The notes beneath the pieces are model-generated. The model worked only from the letters and a program-made list of their open reading frames with translations. It was not told where the DNA came from and ran no database searches. A stretch of 6,816 nt of DNA from DASPLH01 sp035627675. Lineage in GTDB: Bacteria; Acidobacteriota; Terriglobia; Terriglobales; Acidobacteriaceae. Positions 5,876 through 6,816 of this stretch are shown piece after piece. Both the position numbers and the translations under genes were made by a program. The stretch's first letter is position 1. Every line of letters starts with the position of its first letter. Location of the stretch: the NCBI GenBank assembly GCA_035627675.1, contig DASPLH010000107.1, positions 1 through 6,816 on the forward strand, in the 5' to 3' direction.

Positions 5876-5904
5876 TGGAATCCAAAGAGGTGGATAGGTA
5901 CAAT
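5876..5904 (+). promoter_or_regulatory. Possible nuoB promoter
   Basis: TACAAT (5899-5904) matches the -10 consensus at five of six positions. The -35 candidate 17 bases upstream, TGGAAT (5876-5881), is poor (three of six). Transcription would start about 16 bases before the nuoB ATG. The spacing is plausible, but the weak -35 means an activator or a different sigma factor may be needed. Confidence 0.4.
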
Positions 5905-5926
5905 TGCCCGTTAGTCAGTGGGGACT

Positions 5927-6496
5927 ATGTCAGCCGGAAACGAACGCTTTAATAATCTCGCTGGAGATCCACAGAGCCCTCGCCGTATCACCCAGGTGAC
6001 CTACGGCGGCGATCACGAGCAGGAAGGTCTGATCCTGACGACCCTCGACAGGGCCGTCAACTGGGTTCGCAAGAATTCAATCTGGCCGATGACCTTCGGC
6101 CTCGCCTGTTGCGCGATCGAGATGATGTCGATGGGCGCTTCGCGCTTCGATATCGCCCGCTTCGGCGCCGAGGTGTTTCGCCCGTCGCCGCGCCAGGCCG
6201 ACCTGATGATCATCGCCGGCCGCGTGTCGCAGAAGATGGCGCCGGTGATCCGTCAGCTGTATCTCCAGATGCCCGAACCCAAGTGGGTCATCTCCATGGG
6301 CGCGTGCGCGACCTCTGGAGGCGTGTTCAACAACTATGCTCTCGTGCAGGGCGTAAACCAGTGGATCCCCGTGGACGTGTACGTTCCGGGATGCCCGCCG
6401 CGTCCGGAGCAGTTGATCTACGCCATCACGCTGCTCCAGGAGAAGATCCAGAACGAGAAGGGCTCCTTCAAGCGAGCCATGAACCTGACGAGCTAA
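5927..6496 (+). CDS. nuoB: NADH-quinone oxidoreductase subunit B (complex I, N2 cluster)
   Basis: A 189-residue subunit of respiratory complex I that holds [4Fe-4S] cluster N2, the last electron carrier before quinone. It lies at the junction of the peripheral arm with the membrane. Seen: TFGLACCAIEMM (C61, C62), RPSPRQADLMIIAGRVSQKMAP, ISMGACATSGG (C127) and VPGCPPRPEQL (C156). These are all four cluster ligands at the same spacing as in E. coli NuoB, so the protein should be active. The N-terminal 30 residues are polar and variable, as usual. I chose ATG (5927-5929) over the in-frame GTG at 5918 because GTGGGGA just before the ATG can act as a weak ribosome site. Odd: nuoB normally sits between nuoA and nuoC. 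Here the upstream neighbour is the divergent sdh operon, and 320 bases of repeats and unassigned sequence follow. Confidence 0.96.
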   Translation: MSAGNERFNNLAGDPQSPRRITQVTYGGDHEQEGLILTTLDRAVNWVRKNSIWPMTFGLACCAIEMMSMGASRFDIARFGAEVFRPSPRQADLMIIAGRVSQKMAPVIRQLYLQMPEPKWVISMGACATSGGVFNNYALVQGVNQWIPVDVYVPGCPPRPEQLIYAITLLQEKIQNEKGSFKRAMNLTS

Positions 6497-6498
6497 CC

Positions 6499-6670
6499 GT
6501 GTAGCGCAGGCGTCCCGATCCGGTGTGGCGCGGGCGTCCCCGCCCGCGATGTGGGTCTAGCGTGGGCGTCCGGTGTAGCGCGGGCGTCCCGCCCGCGAAA
6601 TTGGTCTAGCGTTGGCGTCTGGTGTAGCGCGGGCGTCCCCGCCCGCGAGACCCCGGGTTTAGCCGAGCGT
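6499..6670. repeat. Tandem array of about 50-bp units with GC palindromes
   Basis: Units start at 6522, 6572 and 6621 (periods 50 and 49), after a partial unit at 6499. Each begins GGTGTAGCG or GGTGTGGCG, and the first two continue to a shared GGTCTAGCG block; the third degenerates. Within each unit CGCGGGCG and CGCCCGCG form a perfect 8-bp inverted repeat around TCCC or TCC: 6529-6548, 6579-6597 and 6628-6647. I recall this motif as a dispersed intergenic repeat in acidobacteria, planctomycetes and relatives. It begins three bases after the nuoB stop and may fold in the 3' end of its mRNA, although no U tract follows. It is not a CRISPR array: the 'spacers' are themselves repeated. Confidence 0.8.
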
Positions 6671-6816
6671 CCGCCCGCAACCCTCCTGAAAACCCGCCAC
6701 CCTGCTTTCGCTTCTAACCCGAGGTCGTCCGAGGAGCTCCTTTGGTCCGCACGCAAGTCCTGCGCAGCGCCCGCGAGTTGGACAGAGCCAAGTCCCTCTG
6801 GGCAGGCGTCTGCCCG
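6671..6816. other. Right-edge sequence with no recognised gene
   Basis: I see no convincing gene here on either strand. The only clear structure is a hairpin at the very edge, GGGCAG (6800-6805) with CTGCCC (6810-6815) around GCGT. Short open frames exist but match no family that I recognise, and the next gene may begin beyond the edge. Confidence 0.4.

Noticed and set aside
6499..6670. CRISPR array
   Set aside because: The intervals between palindromes are themselves near-identical, there are only three units, and no cas genes are visible; this is a tandem repeat.
6493..6756. Minus-strand 87-codon reading frame across the repeat array
   Set aside because: Its product is a readout of the tandem palindromes (repeated RAGTPALH / GRDARAT-like strings), a well-known source of false gene calls. 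It overlaps the nuoB end and has no ribosome site.

Overview
The window reads as chromosome of a GC-rich bacterium, most likely an Acidobacteriota (Terriglobia-like). This assignment is an inference from three things: a DUF5715-type secreted protein, a short intergenic repeat of the 'GTCATC-TTGAGCGA … GTCGAAAGACC' type, and tandem 'GTGTAGCGCGGGCGTCC' palindromes. I recall all three as common in that phylum. Codon use is strongly GC-biased, so most long antisense reading frames are mirrors of real genes.

Layout. Positions 1-647 (minus) hold the N-terminal part of a secreted M19 (renal-type) dipeptidase that runs off the left edge. Positions 933-1640 (minus) hold a secreted DUF5715/peptidase-M15-like protein with a TTG start and a UUCG-loop terminator. 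Positions 2008-5522 (minus) form a succinate dehydrogenase operon transcribed leftward in the order sdhC - sdhA - 47-aa membrane miniprotein - sdhB. It has a good sigma70-type promoter (5564-5593), a perfect palindrome over its -35 box, and a strong UUCG-loop terminator (1961-1989). Divergently, nuoB (5927-6496, plus) stands alone, without nuoA before it or nuoC within the 320 bases after it. The nuoB 3' flank is a roughly 50-bp tandem array of palindromic repeats.

How the genes work together. SdhC is a single-subunit, five-helix, di-heme cytochrome b558-type anchor like that of Bacillus. The Sdh complex is therefore probably a menaquinone-linked succinate dehydrogenase with SdhA (FAD) and SdhB (three Fe-S clusters). 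NuoB is the N2-cluster subunit of complex I. The centre of the window thus carries parts of both electron entries to the quinone pool, read divergently from one 404-bp intergenic region. The two secreted hydrolase-type proteins on the left look unrelated to respiration.

The least explained items are four. One is the 47-codon two-helix protein lodged between sdhA and sdhB. The second is an apparently orphan plus-strand terminator preceded by several nested stems in the sdhC-nuoB gap. The third is the operator-like palindrome at the sdh promoter. The fourth is the orphan nuoB itself.
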